Notes under the pieces: model-generated
Told to the model about the DNA's origin: nothing
What the model saw: only the letters and a program-made list of their open reading frames with translations
Databases searched by the model: none
Made by a program: the position numbers and the translations under genes
Shown: in pieces, positions 46,313 through 55,548 of the stretch
Position numbering within the stretch: position 1 is the stretch's first letter
Layout: every line of letters begins with the position of its first letter
Assembly: GCF_039523335.1 (NCBI RefSeq)
Contig: NZ_BAAAFC010000001.1
Span: 1,922,001-1,986,000 of the forward strand
From: Marinobacter szutsaonensis
Lineage (GTDB): Bacteria > Pseudomonadota > Gammaproteobacteria > Pseudomonadales > Oleiphilaceae
DNA: 64,000 bases
Direction: 5' to 3'

Positions 46313-47461
46313 CTATTCGATTGCCTCACGCACGATCTTGCCGTCTTTGACGACGGCCAGGGTGGTTTCGGTGACGAAGCCACCCTTGTCGGTCACGTCG
46401 GTGACTTCATACGGATTCTTACTCGAATCCATGTTGGCCAGGGCGTTGCCGATGGCGCCGCGGATCACTTTCGGGTCGGTGGACTCGGTGGCGTCCATGG
46501 CTTCCACCAAACCGTGCAGCGCCAGGTAGTTGTAGGCGGCTTCGGAGCCCGGCATTTTGCCGTACTTGTCCTGGTAGCGTTCGATGAAGCTCTTCGCCGC
46601 TTCCGTTTCGTACACGCTCAGGGGTACGACGCCGATCGCGCCTTCCACCATCTCCATGCCGCCGGCGACTTCAGCCACTTCGTCAATCTTGGCCTGGTCC
46701 ATGACGATGAAGCCGCCCTGGAAGCCCATCTGGCGCGCCTGCTGAACCACCAGCCCGGTCGGCTCGGAGGCACCGCCGACGAACATGACGTCCGGATTCT
46801 CGGCGATGATCCGGCTGACACCGGTGAAGAAGTCAGCAGACTTGTTGTAGTCCATGGGGTTCTTGGCCACCACTTCGCCGCCCTTGGAGGTCCATTCCTT
46901 CTCGATCATGGAGGCCCAGATCTTGGCGTACTCATGGGTGGCGCCGGCCATGCCCAGGGTCTTGCCCTCGTGTTCCAGGGCATAGTCGGTGAAGGCACGA
47001 ACGTAGCCATCGAAGGTCGGCGGAATCCGCAGCGTCAGGGAGTTACCCTTCTCGGTGACCGTCGGTACGCTGGTGTAGGCCATGATCAGGAAGTCGTCTT
47101 TCTCGTTGAAATCCTGCAGGGCAAAGACACCGCCGGAATGGGGGATGAAGATCGCGGGCACCTCCGATTCCTGCTTCAGGCGCTTGGCATTGGTAGCAGC
47201 CTGTGCCGGGGAATACCGGTCGTCCAGGGACACCAGATTAATGGTGGTCTTCTCCCCGTTCAGGTCGAACCCACCCGCCGCGTTGATCTCCTCGGCGGCC
47301 ATGCGCAGGCCGGACAGGGTGTTTTCGCCATATAGGGCGGCGCCGCCACTGAGCGGTCCGGTAAAGCCGATGTTCACCTCACCGGCCATAGCGCCGGCAG
47401 TCAGAGTCATACCGAGGGTTGCCGCTGCGACAGCCTGACCCAGTGTTTTCACTTTTGTCAT
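46313..47461 (-). CDS. Branched-chain-amino-acid-type ABC transporter, substrate-binding protein
   Basis: Periplasmic binding protein of the LivJ/LivK superfamily, 382 residues with a signal peptide (about 1-26, ending GAMAGEV). The mature start NIGFTGPLSGGAALYGENTLSGLRMAAEEIN is typical, as are the later PAIFIPHSGGV, MFVGGASEPTGLVVQQAR and GKMPGSEAAYNYLALHGLVEAM segments. It is the last gene of a five-gene transporter operon. In this catabolic neighbourhood the ligand is more likely a carboxylic or aromatic acid than an amino acid, since Liv-type systems often import such compounds; this is inference. Confidence 0.9.
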   Translation of the reverse strand: MTKVKTLGQAVAAATLGMTLTAGAMAGEVNIGFTGPLSGGAALYGENTLSGLRMAAEEINAAGGFDLNGEKTTINLVSLDDRYSPAQAATNAKRLKQESEVPAIFIPHSGGVFALQDFNEKDDFLIMAYTSVPTVTEKGNSLTLRIPPTFDGYVRAFTDYALEHEGKTLGMAGATHEYAKIWASMIEKEWTSKGGEVVAKNPMDYNKSADFFTGVSRIIAENPDVMFVGGASEPTGLVVQQARQMGFQGGFIVMDQAKIDEVAEVAGGMEMVEGAIGVVPLSVYETEAAKSFIERYQDKYGKMPGSEAAYNYLALHGLVEAMDATESTDPKVIRGAIGNALANMDSSKNPYEVTDVTDKGGFVTETTLAVVKDGKIVREAIE

Positions 47462-47510
47462 TGTTTTCTCCTGGTTTGTTGCGCTCGTCGTTGATCCGTA
47501 TCCGGGGCCA

Positions 47511-48224
47511 TCAGGCCCCGATGTAGGCTTTGCGTACCTGTTCGTTGCCCAGCATGGCTTCCCGGTCGCCTTCCATGACCAGGCGACCGTTCTCCATCAC
47601 GTAGGCCCGATCGGCGATCTTCAGGGCGGCAAAGGCATTCTGTTCTGCCAGCAGCACCGTGGTGCCGAGGCTGTTGATCTGCCGGATAGTCTCGAACATC
47701 TGCCGGACCACCAGCGGGGCCAGGCCCAGGGAAGGCTCGTCCAGCATCAGCAGCCGGGGCCGGCTCATCATGGCCCGGCCTATGGCCACCATCTGTTGCT
47801 GCCCACCGGACAGGGAGCCGGCCGGTTGGCTGGCCTTGTCTTCAAGGATCGGGAACAGCTCCAGCACCTCGTTCAGGCGCTTTTTGTTACCCTCACGGTC
47901 GCGCCGATGGACATAGGCGCCCATCATGAGGTTCTGCTGCACACTCATCTGAGGGAACAGCTTGCGGCCCTCGGCACACTGCACGACGCCGGCTGACACC
48001 ACGGCACTGGGTTTCATGCCGTTCAGATGTTTGTCCTCGAAGCGGATATCACCGCCGGTCGGTTTGGCCAGGCCACTGATGGCGTTGAACAGCGTGGTCT
48101 TGCCGGCCCCGTTGGCGCCGAGCAGCACCACCAATTCGCCGGTATCGACCGTCATGGAAATGTCAGTGAGGGCCTTGAAGCTGCCGTAGCAGACATCCAC
48201 GTTCTCAAGCTGCAGCATCTTCAT
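47511..48224 (-). CDS. livF: ABC transporter ATP-binding protein, LivF type
   Basis: 237-residue ATPase subunit. Walker A is GANGAGKTT, the signature is SLSGGQQQMVAIGRAMM, Walker B is LLMLDEPSLGLAPLV and the switch segment is VLLAEQN, the LivF form in which glutamine-like context replaces the usual histidine. It partners with the LivG-type ATPase, whose stop it overlaps by 20 bases. The symbol reflects subfamily position; the substrate need not be leucine. Confidence 0.93.
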   Translation of the reverse strand: MKMLQLENVDVCYGSFKALTDISMTVDTGELVVLLGANGAGKTTLFNAISGLAKPTGGDIRFEDKHLNGMKPSAVVSAGVVQCAEGRKLFPQMSVQQNLMMGAYVHRRDREGNKKRLNEVLELFPILEDKASQPAGSLSGGQQQMVAIGRAMMSRPRLLMLDEPSLGLAPLVVRQMFETIRQINSLGTTVLLAEQNAFAALKIADRAYVMENGRLVMEGDREAMLGNEQVRKAYIGA

Positions 48225-48972
48225 CCCCTCCCAGGTAGGCCTCGATCACCACCGGATTATTACGGACTTCCTCAGGCGTGCCCTCGGCGATCTTCTCGCC
48301 GTGGTCCAAAACCATGATCTTGTCCGCCAGGCTCATGATCATGTCCATCTTGTGTTCGATCAGGCAGACGGTCAGGCCGTTGTCCACCATCTTGCGCATC
48401 AGCGCAGCGAAGCCCTCGGTCTCCTCCGGGTTCACGCCGGCGGCAGGCTCATCCAGCAGGACGATCTTGGGATCGGTCGCCAACGCCAGGGCAAAGGCCA
48501 CGCGCTTGCGCTCTTCCTGAGTGATGTCGGCGATGAACTGACCGGCCACATGAGTCAGGCCAACGAAATCCAGGGCCTCCATGGCCTTGTCCCGGGCCGC
48601 CTTCTCCTCACGCTGCAGGCGCTTGCTGTTGATCAGCACATCCCACAGGCCGGAGCGGGTGCGCAGGCGATGGCCGACGATCAGGTTGTCCAGCACCGTT
48701 GCCTGCTCGAACAAGTTGGTGGTCTGGAAGGTCCGGCCGACGCCCAGGCGCGCCACCTGATCGCAGGGCATGTGGGTGACATCCACGCCATCCAGAAGGA
48801 TGCGTCCGGAGGTCGGCTGGTGCAGCCCTGAAATCAGGTTGAAGAAGGTGCTCTTGCCGGCTCCGTTCGGGCCGATGATGGCGTTGATCTTGCCAGCCTC
48901 GAAATCGACAGAGACATCGTTGACCGCCGCCAGGCCGCCAAACATTTTGGTGAGGTGTTCTACCTTAAGCAT
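48205..48972 (-). CDS. livG: ABC transporter ATP-binding protein, LivG type
   Basis: 255-residue ATPase subunit. Walker A is GPNGAGKST, followed by the LivG-specific VGRTFQTTNLFEQATVLDNLIVG, Walker B is IVLLDEPAAGVNPEE and the switch is VCLIEHKMDMIMSL; the ABC signature here reads ITQEERKRVAFALAL, slightly off consensus as often in LivG. The ATG at 48972 is used because it begins MLKVEHLTKMFGGL and overlaps the permease stop by eight bases; an in-frame extension to 49038 lies inside the permease gene and has no ATPase homology. Confidence 0.93.
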   Translation of the reverse strand: MLKVEHLTKMFGGLAAVNDVSVDFEAGKINAIIGPNGAGKSTFFNLISGLHQPTSGRILLDGVDVTHMPCDQVARLGVGRTFQTTNLFEQATVLDNLIVGHRLRTRSGLWDVLINSKRLQREEKAARDKAMEALDFVGLTHVAGQFIADITQEERKRVAFALALATDPKIVLLDEPAAGVNPEETEGFAALMRKMVDNGLTVCLIEHKMDMIMSLADKIMVLDHGEKIAEGTPEEVRNNPVVIEAYLGGDEDAAA

Positions 48973-49999
48973 TGTTCTCGGCCTCCCGTGTGCTGGCTGT
49001 CTGGACCTTGCTCTCCTTTCGTTTCTTGCCAGGGGCAAGGGACTGAGCCTTGTGGTGCATCCAGGTCAGGAACTGCCCGGTAATGCCCCGCGGGAAGAAA
49101 ATCACCAGGATCACCAGCAGCGGGCCGAAAATGATCATCCGGTACTCCTCCAGGAACTGCAGGGACTGGGTGATCCAGACAATACCCACGGTGCCGAGCA
49201 GCGGGCCAGTCAGAGTGCCGATGCCACCCACCAGCAGGTAGGTGATCATGTCGAAGGTGTGATTGATGTTGGCCTCTTCCGGGCCGATGAACCGCACCAT
49301 ACCGGCATACAGGGCGCCGGCCAGGCCGGCGTAGGTGGTGGACAGGACAAAGGCCAGCACCTTGTTGCGCATCAGGTTGATGCCCAGGGACTGGGCCAGC
49401 TCGTCTCCGTTGCGGATGGCAATAAAGGTCCGGCCAAGCAGCGACCGGGACAGCCGGCCCATGAACCAGATGGAGAACACCAGGAACGCCAGCACCAGGT
49501 AATAGAAGGGCGTGGTCGCGGTGAAATCGACCAGTCCGAAACCGGAGGGCGCGGCAATATCCCGGACTCCGATCGGGCCATGGGTCAACTCCTCCCACTT
49601 GTCGATCAGCAGGTAGATGATGAAGCCCACGCACAGGGTGAAGATGGCGAAGTAGTGTTCCTTCAGCCGCAGGGAGACGATCCCCACGAAGAAACCGAGC
49701 ACCGCTGTCATCACCAGTGCGGCCACGAACGCCGGCCAGAAACTCCAGCCGGCATCTGCAGTGAGCAGGCCCAGGGTGTAGGCCCCGATGGCGAAGAAAC
49801 CGCCGTGGGCCAGGTTCAGCTGACCGCAATAACCGGTGATGATGTTGAGGCCATAGACCGCGATCGCCCAGACGAAGGCGGAGGCCATGACATAGACCTG
49901 GTACTCGTTAGCGGCCAGGAACGGAAACACAAGCGCGAATGCCAGCAGCGCCATCTTGGCACCGGGCTTCATCAGCAGACTTCCAAGTTTGAACAGCAT
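48965..49999 (-). CDS. livM: ABC transporter permease, LivM type
   Basis: 344-residue inner-membrane permease with about nine helices. Family blocks are ITGYCGQLNLAHGGFFAIGAYT, YFAIFTLCVGFIIYLLI and LVGGIGTLTGPLLGTVGIVWI. The C-terminus has a basic cytoplasmic tail (APGKKRKESKVQ). It follows the LivH-type permease by two bases and overlaps the LivG-type gene by eight bases, so stoichiometric synthesis is expected. Confidence 0.93.
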   Translation of the reverse strand: MLFKLGSLLMKPGAKMALLAFALVFPFLAANEYQVYVMASAFVWAIAVYGLNIITGYCGQLNLAHGGFFAIGAYTLGLLTADAGWSFWPAFVAALVMTAVLGFFVGIVSLRLKEHYFAIFTLCVGFIIYLLIDKWEELTHGPIGVRDIAAPSGFGLVDFTATTPFYYLVLAFLVFSIWFMGRLSRSLLGRTFIAIRNGDELAQSLGINLMRNKVLAFVLSTTYAGLAGALYAGMVRFIGPEEANINHTFDMITYLLVGGIGTLTGPLLGTVGIVWITQSLQFLEEYRMIIFGPLLVILVIFFPRGITGQFLTWMHHKAQSLAPGKKRKESKVQTASTREAENNA

Positions 50000-50001
50000 G
50001 A

Positions 50002-50865
50002 TCAGTGCGCCCCCTTCGCAAACAGCCCCTGCGGGCGGACAGACAGAATCAGTACCAGCAGCCCGAAGGCGATGATGTCCTTGTAGGCGGTGGAGATGTA
50101 GAAACCGCCGAAGGCCTCGGCAAAGCCGATGATCATGCCGCCGGCGATGGCGCCGGGGATGCTGCCCATGCCACCGAGAATGATGATCACGAAGGCTTTC
50201 ATGATCACCAGGTGGCCCATGGCCGGATACACCAGGTTGATGGGTGCGTAGAGGCTGGCTGCCACTGCCGCCAGCACACCGGAGATGGCGAAAGTCATCA
50301 TGGCGACGCGATTGGCATCGATACCCACCAGGAAGGCACCCTCACGGCTCTGGGCCATGGCAATGATGGTGGCACCGGTCATGGTCTTGCGCAGGAACAG
50401 CTGCAGGGCAATCACAAGCGCGAAGGCCCCCACGATGATCAGCAGTCGCTGTTCCGGGATGATCAGACCGTCAAAGTTCATGATGCCGGTGAACGGCGAG
50501 GACAGGCGGCGGAAATCGGAGCCCCAGAACATCTGCACCACGGCTTCCAGGAACAGGAGGATGCCGATGGCGGCAATCTTGTCGTGGATCGGCGGGGAAT
50601 TGCGCAGCGGGTGGAAGACCAGACGTTCGCACAGGATTGCGAGCACCGCGACGACAGCAGCCGAGCCGGCCATGGCAATCCAGTAGTGCATGCCCAGGTC
50701 TGTCATGAAGAAGTACGACATGAACGCACCGACCATATAGAGCGCGCCATGGGCAAAGTTCGGAATGTGGAGAATTCCGTAGACCAGGGTCAGGCCAAGG
50801 GCTACGAGACCGTAGATGCTCCCCAGGGTTAACCCGTTGATGATTTGCTGGAAGAAAAGGTTCAA
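50002..50865 (-). CDS. livH: ABC transporter permease, LivH type
   Basis: 287-residue inner-membrane permease. The opening NLFFQQIINGLTLGSIYGLVALGLTLVYGILHIPNFAHG is the classical LivH start, with FVIIILGGMGSIPGAIAGGMIIG near the C-terminus. The start codon is TTG, which is the only start that keeps the family N-terminus. It is the first gene of the transporter operon; the 164-base gap behind it contains the hairpin at 50915-50938, so the operon promoter probably lies there. Confidence 0.92.
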   Translation of the reverse strand: MNLFFQQIINGLTLGSIYGLVALGLTLVYGILHIPNFAHGALYMVGAFMSYFFMTDLGMHYWIAMAGSAAVVAVLAILCERLVFHPLRNSPPIHDKIAAIGILLFLEAVVQMFWGSDFRRLSSPFTGIMNFDGLIIPEQRLLIIVGAFALVIALQLFLRKTMTGATIIAMAQSREGAFLVGIDANRVAMMTFAISGVLAAVAASLYAPINLVYPAMGHLVIMKAFVIIILGGMGSIPGAIAGGMIIGFAEAFGGFYISTAYKDIIAFGLLVLILSVRPQGLFAKGAH

Positions 50866-50914
50866 GTCTGCCCCTCCGGTGTTTGTTGTTATCGGACGTT
50901 GTTGAGGCTTCGAA

Positions 50915-50938
50915 CCGCAGGGCTGTATAGCCCTGCGG
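50915..50938. terminator. Strong hairpin between acyl-CoA ligase and liv operon
   Basis: Perfect 10-base stem CCGCAGGGCT / AGCCCTGCGG with GTAT loop, no T-run on either side. It lies downstream of the acyl-CoA ligase gene and in front of the liv genes: a Rho-type terminator, attenuator or leader element. Confidence 0.5.
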
Positions 50939-51029
50939 CCTTGTACGGAACAATTACACTGATCGTCTCATCTGTCAATATTTTAAAATGTTGTTTCGCT
51001 GTGCGGTCTACAAATGCCTATAGGTACCA

Positions 51030-52697
51030 CTATAGAGACTGTTTCTTCCACTCCTCTTCCTGCAGCGCCCGCCACATCAGCTTGCCGGTGGGTGATTTCG
51101 GCAACTCATCCACGAACTCAACGATGGTCGGCACCTTGTAGGCCGCCATCTGCTCCTTGCACCAGGCGGTGATGTCGTCGGCACTGGTCTTGCCCTCGGT
51201 TTCCGGTGTCAGCACGATACAGGCCTTGACGGTCTCGCCGCGCTTGGGATCGGGGGCTGAGATGATGCACACCTCATGGATCGCCGGGTGACGGTACATC
51301 AATCCTTCGACCTCAGAGGGCCAGACCTTGAAACCGGAGGCGTTGATCATGCGTTTGACCCGGTCGACCATGAAGAAATAGCCATCGTCGTCGTAGTAGC
51401 CCAGATCACCGGTGCGGAAGAATCGCTTGCCGTCGATCTCGACAAAGGCCGCCTCGGTCTCCGCCGGCCGGTTCCAGTACCCGATGGTGACCTGGGGGCC
51501 GCAGGAGACAATTTCGCCAGTCTCACCCGGTCCTTTCTCCTGCAGGGTGTCCACATCGATAATGCGGCTGTCCACGTCGAATACCGGAATACCCAGGCAC
51601 TGGGGCTTGGGATGCGCGGTGGGATTGATGTGGGTGGCGGCCATGGTCTCCGACAGGCCATACCCCTCGATGTAGTCCAGCCCGGTCATCCGCTTGAGCT
51701 TTTCGGCCACGGCAACGGGCATGGCAGCGCCACCGCCCCCGATCATGTTGAGACTGCTGAGGTCGTACTTGCCGATGTCCGGGTTGGACAGGAAATCCAC
51801 CGCCATGGTGACGATGTTGGTCCACCCGGTTACCTTGTAACGCTCGATCAGTCGCGCCGCCGTGGTCCGTTCCCAGCGGGTCATGATCACCGAAGTCGAA
51901 CCGGTGAAAATCGGGCCGTTCATCGACCCGGTCATGCCGGTGACATGGAAAAACGGCAGGGTCGCCAGCTGGACACTGTCCGGCGTGGTCAGGTTCCAGA
52001 ACACCCGGTGTACCGCCGTTGCCATCACCGAGCGATGGGTGTGCATGCAGCCCTTGGGCGCACCGGTGGTGCCGGAGCTGTAGGGAATGACGGCCAGGTC
52101 CTCGGGCGTTGCGGTGTGAGGGGCCGGGGTATGACCCGCCGCCATCACAGCTTCCCAGGTAACCACCCCCGGAACCTCTTTGGACCAGGCCGGGGCCGCC
52201 ACCTCGGCGGGCAAGTCCAGGTCGGTCTCTGGATCGATGTAGGTGTTATAGGAAGCAACCACCACCTGCTCAAGGTTGGTTTCACCGATCATGGGCACGA
52301 TGAAACCTGCCAGCTCCTGCCCGGCCAGGCACACGGTGGCGGTGGTATCGGCAATAAAGTGCTCCAGCTCCGCCGCCCGGTTCATGGGGTTCACCGGAAT
52401 GACCACGGCGTCAGCACGCAGGATGGCATAGTAGGAGATCACGTACTGCGGGGAGTTCTGCATGTACAGCAGTACCCGGTCACCCTTGCTGACGCCCTGG
52501 GCCTGCAGATAGCCGGCCATGGTTTCCACTTCCTCATTGAGGCGCCGGTAGTTTATGGGCGCATCATAGAAGATGATGGCGGTGTGATCGGGATAGCGCC
52601 GCGCCGAAATCTCCAGGTTGGTATACACGCTGGTCTTCGGCAGGGTCATGGTTTTGGGCAGCTCCTTGGGCCAGACCTTGTAATGACGTTCGAACAT
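51030..52697 (-). CDS. Acyl-CoA ligase, AMP-binding family
   Basis: 555-residue ATP-dependent acyl-CoA synthetase that activates a carboxylic acid through an acyl-adenylate. Motifs: P-loop YSSGTTGAPKGCMHTHR, adenine-binding IEGYGLSETMAATH, RTGDLGYYDDDGYFFMVDRVKRMINASG and the catalytic lysine region ELPKSPTGKLMWRALQEEE. It probably works with the transporter downstream and the dehydrogenase and hydratase genes upstream in the same region. Chain length or aromatic preference cannot be told; a long- or medium-chain acid is a reasonable default. Confidence 0.92.
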   Translation of the reverse strand: MFERHYKVWPKELPKTMTLPKTSVYTNLEISARRYPDHTAIIFYDAPINYRRLNEEVETMAGYLQAQGVSKGDRVLLYMQNSPQYVISYYAILRADAVVIPVNPMNRAAELEHFIADTTATVCLAGQELAGFIVPMIGETNLEQVVVASYNTYIDPETDLDLPAEVAAPAWSKEVPGVVTWEAVMAAGHTPAPHTATPEDLAVIPYSSGTTGAPKGCMHTHRSVMATAVHRVFWNLTTPDSVQLATLPFFHVTGMTGSMNGPIFTGSTSVIMTRWERTTAARLIERYKVTGWTNIVTMAVDFLSNPDIGKYDLSSLNMIGGGGAAMPVAVAEKLKRMTGLDYIEGYGLSETMAATHINPTAHPKPQCLGIPVFDVDSRIIDVDTLQEKGPGETGEIVSCGPQVTIGYWNRPAETEAAFVEIDGKRFFRTGDLGYYDDDGYFFMVDRVKRMINASGFKVWPSEVEGLMYRHPAIHEVCIISAPDPKRGETVKACIVLTPETEGKTSADDITAWCKEQMAAYKVPTIVEFVDELPKSPTGKLMWRALQEEEWKKQSL

Positions 52698-52721
52698 GGT
52701 TGTTATTCTCCCCAGGGTGAA

Positions 52722-53501
52722 TCAGTCAGCCGCTTCGGCGGACAAATCAAAGGTGTCGGTGCCCCCTGGCAGGGGGTCTTCGTGTCGTAAGGGTGTGATG
52801 GCCACGGCTTTGTCCCGGAGCACGGTGACATCGGCATCCGGAGCCACAATGTGGCGGGAGCTGCGCTCAAAGCCCAGCCACCAGTACGGCAGGCTGCGGG
52901 CATCACGCCCGGCCAGCAGTCTCGGGCGCTGGATCGAGCCGGTGGACTGCCGGCACCAACGCGCCGTGGTGATCTCGCCGGCCTCGCAGGCCGGGAAATT
53001 GACGTTCCAGGCACGGGCCTCGCCGGCCTGGTACAGCTTTCGGATCAGGTTCTCGCCGTGGGTCTCCACCGGCGACCAACGGATGCCATCCCGGGTCAGG
53101 AATGCCTGGCTCAGGGCGATGGCCGGAATGTTCATGTGCAGGGCACTGAGCACCGCGCCCACGGTACCGGAGTACTGCACCGAATCGCTGATGTTGGCAC
53201 CGCAATTGACCCCGGACAGCACCAGATCCGGCGGTGTTTCCCCGAACCATTCGGCCAGGGAATAGAACACACAGTCCGCCGGCGTACCGGAGACGGCATA
53301 CCGCTTCGCGCCGGTTTCATAGACCCGCAGCGGGCTGTGAATGGAAATGCTCTGGCCGGCGCCACTGCGGTCATGCTCCGGCGCGACCACCCAGACCTCT
53401 TCCGCCAGTCGCCGGGCGATGTTTTCCAGGATCGCCAGTCCCGGCGCGTTGATGCCGTCGTCGTTGGTGATCAGGATGCGTTCACAAATCGGGCCGTTCA
53501 T
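52722..53501 (-). CDS. surE: SurE-like 5'/3'-nucleotidase
   Basis: 259-residue metal-dependent phosphatase of the SurE family. The metal motif ILITNDDGINAPG opens the protein; VVAPEHDRSGAGQSIS and SGVNCGANISDSVQYSGTVGAVLSAL follow, all hallmarks. It does not sit beside pcm or rpoS, where gammaproteobacterial surE normally lies, but within an acyl-CoA catabolic run, 24 bases upstream of the acyl-CoA ligase. It may be a second, specialised paralogue acting on a phosphorylated or nucleotide-linked metabolite; that is inference. Confidence 0.9.
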   Translation of the reverse strand: MNGPICERILITNDDGINAPGLAILENIARRLAEEVWVVAPEHDRSGAGQSISIHSPLRVYETGAKRYAVSGTPADCVFYSLAEWFGETPPDLVLSGVNCGANISDSVQYSGTVGAVLSALHMNIPAIALSQAFLTRDGIRWSPVETHGENLIRKLYQAGEARAWNVNFPACEAGEITTARWCRQSTGSIQRPRLLAGRDARSLPYWWLGFERSSRHIVAPDADVTVLRDKAVAITPLRHEDPLPGGTDTFDLSAEAAD

Positions 53502-53510
53502 AGGGTTTCC

Positions 53511-54584
53511 TCAGTTGCGTCCGTTCCGGGGACCATCACTGGCAATCTTCCAGCCGATGTCCGCCAGCAGACTCGCGCGCTTGCCCACCTGCAGGGCATT
53601 GGCGTTGGCAGCGTTGCCATCCAGCGCGCGCTTGTAGACTCCCTGCAGGATGGCGGCGAGCCGGAACAGGGAGAACGCCAGGAACACGTGCCAGTCGTCG
53701 ATGCCATCGCGACCGGTCTTTGCGCAGTAACGGGCAATGGTCTCCTGCTCGTCAGGGATGCCCAGCGCCTCCAGATCCTCGCCCTGCAAGCCGCGCATGC
53801 CCTCCATGTCGGAAGGCAGGTAATAAGGAAGGCAGTAATAGGCCAGATCCGCCAGCGGATGGCCCAGGGTGGAAAGCTCCCAATCGAGGATGGCGATCAC
53901 TTCCGGCCTGTCCGGCGCCAGCATCAGGTTGCCGAAGCGGTAGTCACCGTGGGCAATGGCGGTCTCGTCTTTCGCCGGCAGGTTCTCCGGCAACCAGGCC
54001 ATCAGCTTGTCCATGGCGGGCAGGTCGTCGGTTTTCGACGCCAGGTACTGCTTGCTCCAACGGGATACCTGGCGGGCCACGTAACCCTCGGGCCGGCCGT
54101 AATCGCTCAGGCCCACGGCGTTCACATCCACCGCATGCAGAGCCGCCAGGGTGTCAATGGCGGAATGGTGGGCTGGCAATCGATCCTGGCGATCCAGCGC
54201 GCGGAGCGCGGAGTGGCTGATGATCCGGCCCTCCAGGAAATCCATGACATAGAACGGCGTGCCAATGACGTCGCTGTCCTCGCACAACACCCGAACGTTC
54301 GGAACGGGCACATGGGTGTTCTCCGATAACGCCCGCATGACCCGGTATTCCCGCTCGACCATGTGGGCGGACGGCAGGGTCTTTCCGGGCGGCTTCTTGC
54401 GCAGGACGTATCGGCCGCTGTCGGTGTCCAGCAGGAATGTCGGGTTGGACTGGCCACCCTGGAACTGTTTCACGTCAAGGCGATTGCCTACCTCCGGCAG
54501 CTCCTTCTGCAGCCAACCAAGAAGCCTTTTTTCATCAAACTTGTGCGCTGGCAGAACCTCTACCAACTCTGGCGTCATACTCAT
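53511..54584 (-). CDS. APH-type phosphotransferase, acyl-CoA-dehydrogenase-associated
   Basis: 357-residue aminoglycoside phosphotransferase-fold kinase of the group commonly encoded next to acyl-CoA dehydrogenases (like the N-terminal domain of ACAD10/11). The ATP-binding start QFQGGQSNPTFLLDTDSGRYVLRKKPPG, the catalytic IAHGDYRFGNLMLAPD with the HGDxxxxN pattern, and VIAILDWELSTLGHPLADLAYY are all intact. Mammalian relatives phosphorylate 4-hydroxy acids as acyl-CoA thioesters, so a role in hydroxy-acid breakdown with the neighbouring dehydrogenase is plausible. It is followed nine bases later by surE, perhaps a phosphatase in the same pathway. Confidence 0.9.
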   Translation of the reverse strand: MSMTPELVEVLPAHKFDEKRLLGWLQKELPEVGNRLDVKQFQGGQSNPTFLLDTDSGRYVLRKKPPGKTLPSAHMVEREYRVMRALSENTHVPVPNVRVLCEDSDVIGTPFYVMDFLEGRIISHSALRALDRQDRLPAHHSAIDTLAALHAVDVNAVGLSDYGRPEGYVARQVSRWSKQYLASKTDDLPAMDKLMAWLPENLPAKDETAIAHGDYRFGNLMLAPDRPEVIAILDWELSTLGHPLADLAYYCLPYYLPSDMEGMRGLQGEDLEALGIPDEQETIARYCAKTGRDGIDDWHVFLAFSLFRLAAILQGVYKRALDGNAANANALQVGKRASLLADIGWKIASDGPRNGRN

Positions 54585-54634
54585 TGTTCGATTCAGCCTT
54601 ACTTAATCGTTACCGGTCGCCCGCAAAGTTCTGC

Positions 54635-54727
54635 GGCCGTCGGGTGGGGAGCCTTTCTGCAGGGAACAAAGGTGTCTGAGCGCAGCGAGTTCTTTTTCCC
54701 GGAAGAAAGGCTCCCCACCCGCCGGCC
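54635..54727. repeat. Long inverted repeat, element A
   Basis: Arms of 24 bases (54635-54658 and 54704-54727) with one mismatch, around a 45-base loop. It includes GGGTGGGGAGCCTTTCT and its complement. It lies between the APH-type gene and the SDR stop. Confidence 0.75.
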
Positions 54728-54752
54728 AAGCACCAATTCGTGAGGCCATGCC

Positions 54753-55520
54753 TCAGCAGACTGTTTCGCCGCCGTCGGCAACAATGACCTGACCGGTGAT
54801 GTAGGCGCTTGCCTTCGTGGACAGGAACACGGCCAGGCCGGCGATATCGACCGGGTCACCGATGCGGCGGAGTGGAGTTTTGTCCTCCGCGCGTTTAACG
54901 CGGACGGGGTCTTCCCAGAGGGCCTTGGCAAAGTCGGTCTTGATCAGCCCCGGGGCGATGGCGTTGACGCGGATGCCCTTGGGGCCCCATTCCACGGCCA
55001 GGTTGCGGGCCAAAGCGGCTTCGGCAGCCTTGGAAACGCCGTAGGTGCCGATCACGGTGTTGCCGCGCAGGCCGGCGATGCTGGAAAGGAGCACCACGGC
55101 GCCCTCGCCTTTTTCCGCCATCTGCGGCAGCACCATGTTGGTGAGCCAGAAGGTGCCTTTGACGTTGGTGTCCATAATCTTGTCCCAGGCGTCATCGGTC
55201 ATTTCGGCGGTAGGGCCATAGACCGGGTTGGTGGCGGCGTTGCACACCAGCACGTCGATGCTGCCCCAGGCTTCGTTGGTCTTGTCCACCAGGTTCTGCA
55301 GGTCTTCTTTCTTGCCGACGTGGCAGGGAACGGCCATGGCGTCGAAGCCCTGTTCCTTCAACTCAGCGGCCACTTGCTCACAGGCATCGGCCTTGCGGCT
55401 GGAGATGACGACTTTGGCCCCACATCTGGCCATTTCCTCGGCGATGGAGCGGCCGATGCCCTTGGTGGAGCCGGTGATGACGGCAACTTTGCCGGTCATA
55501 TCAAAAAGGGGATTACTCAT
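54753..55520 (-). CDS. SDR family oxidoreductase
   Basis: 255-residue NAD(P)-dependent short-chain dehydrogenase. The cofactor motif is TGSTKGIGRSIAEEMA, the structural motif is NAATNPVYG, the catalytic Ser is in VVLLSSIAG, and the YxxxK is YGVSKAAEAAL. The C-terminus IRVNAIAPGLIKTDFAKAL is typical of 3-hydroxyacyl or related alcohol dehydrogenases. The ATG at 55520 (MSNPLFDMTGK) is used; a 21-residue upstream extension has no similarity to the fold and reaches toward inverted repeat B. The gene is bracketed by the two long inverted repeats. Confidence 0.92.
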   Translation of the reverse strand: MSNPLFDMTGKVAVITGSTKGIGRSIAEEMARCGAKVVISSRKADACEQVAAELKEQGFDAMAVPCHVGKKEDLQNLVDKTNEAWGSIDVLVCNAATNPVYGPTAEMTDDAWDKIMDTNVKGTFWLTNMVLPQMAEKGEGAVVLLSSIAGLRGNTVIGTYGVSKAAEAALARNLAVEWGPKGIRVNAIAPGLIKTDFAKALWEDPVRVKRAEDKTPLRRIGDPVDIAGLAVFLSTKASAYITGQVIVADGGETVC

Positions 55521-55548
55521 TGTTCGATCCTCATGCTCAATGCTTGGG

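Noticed and set aside
48972..49038. Longer N-terminus for the LivG-type ATPase
   Set aside because: The added residues are basic and unrelated to the family; the later ATG gives the normal start.
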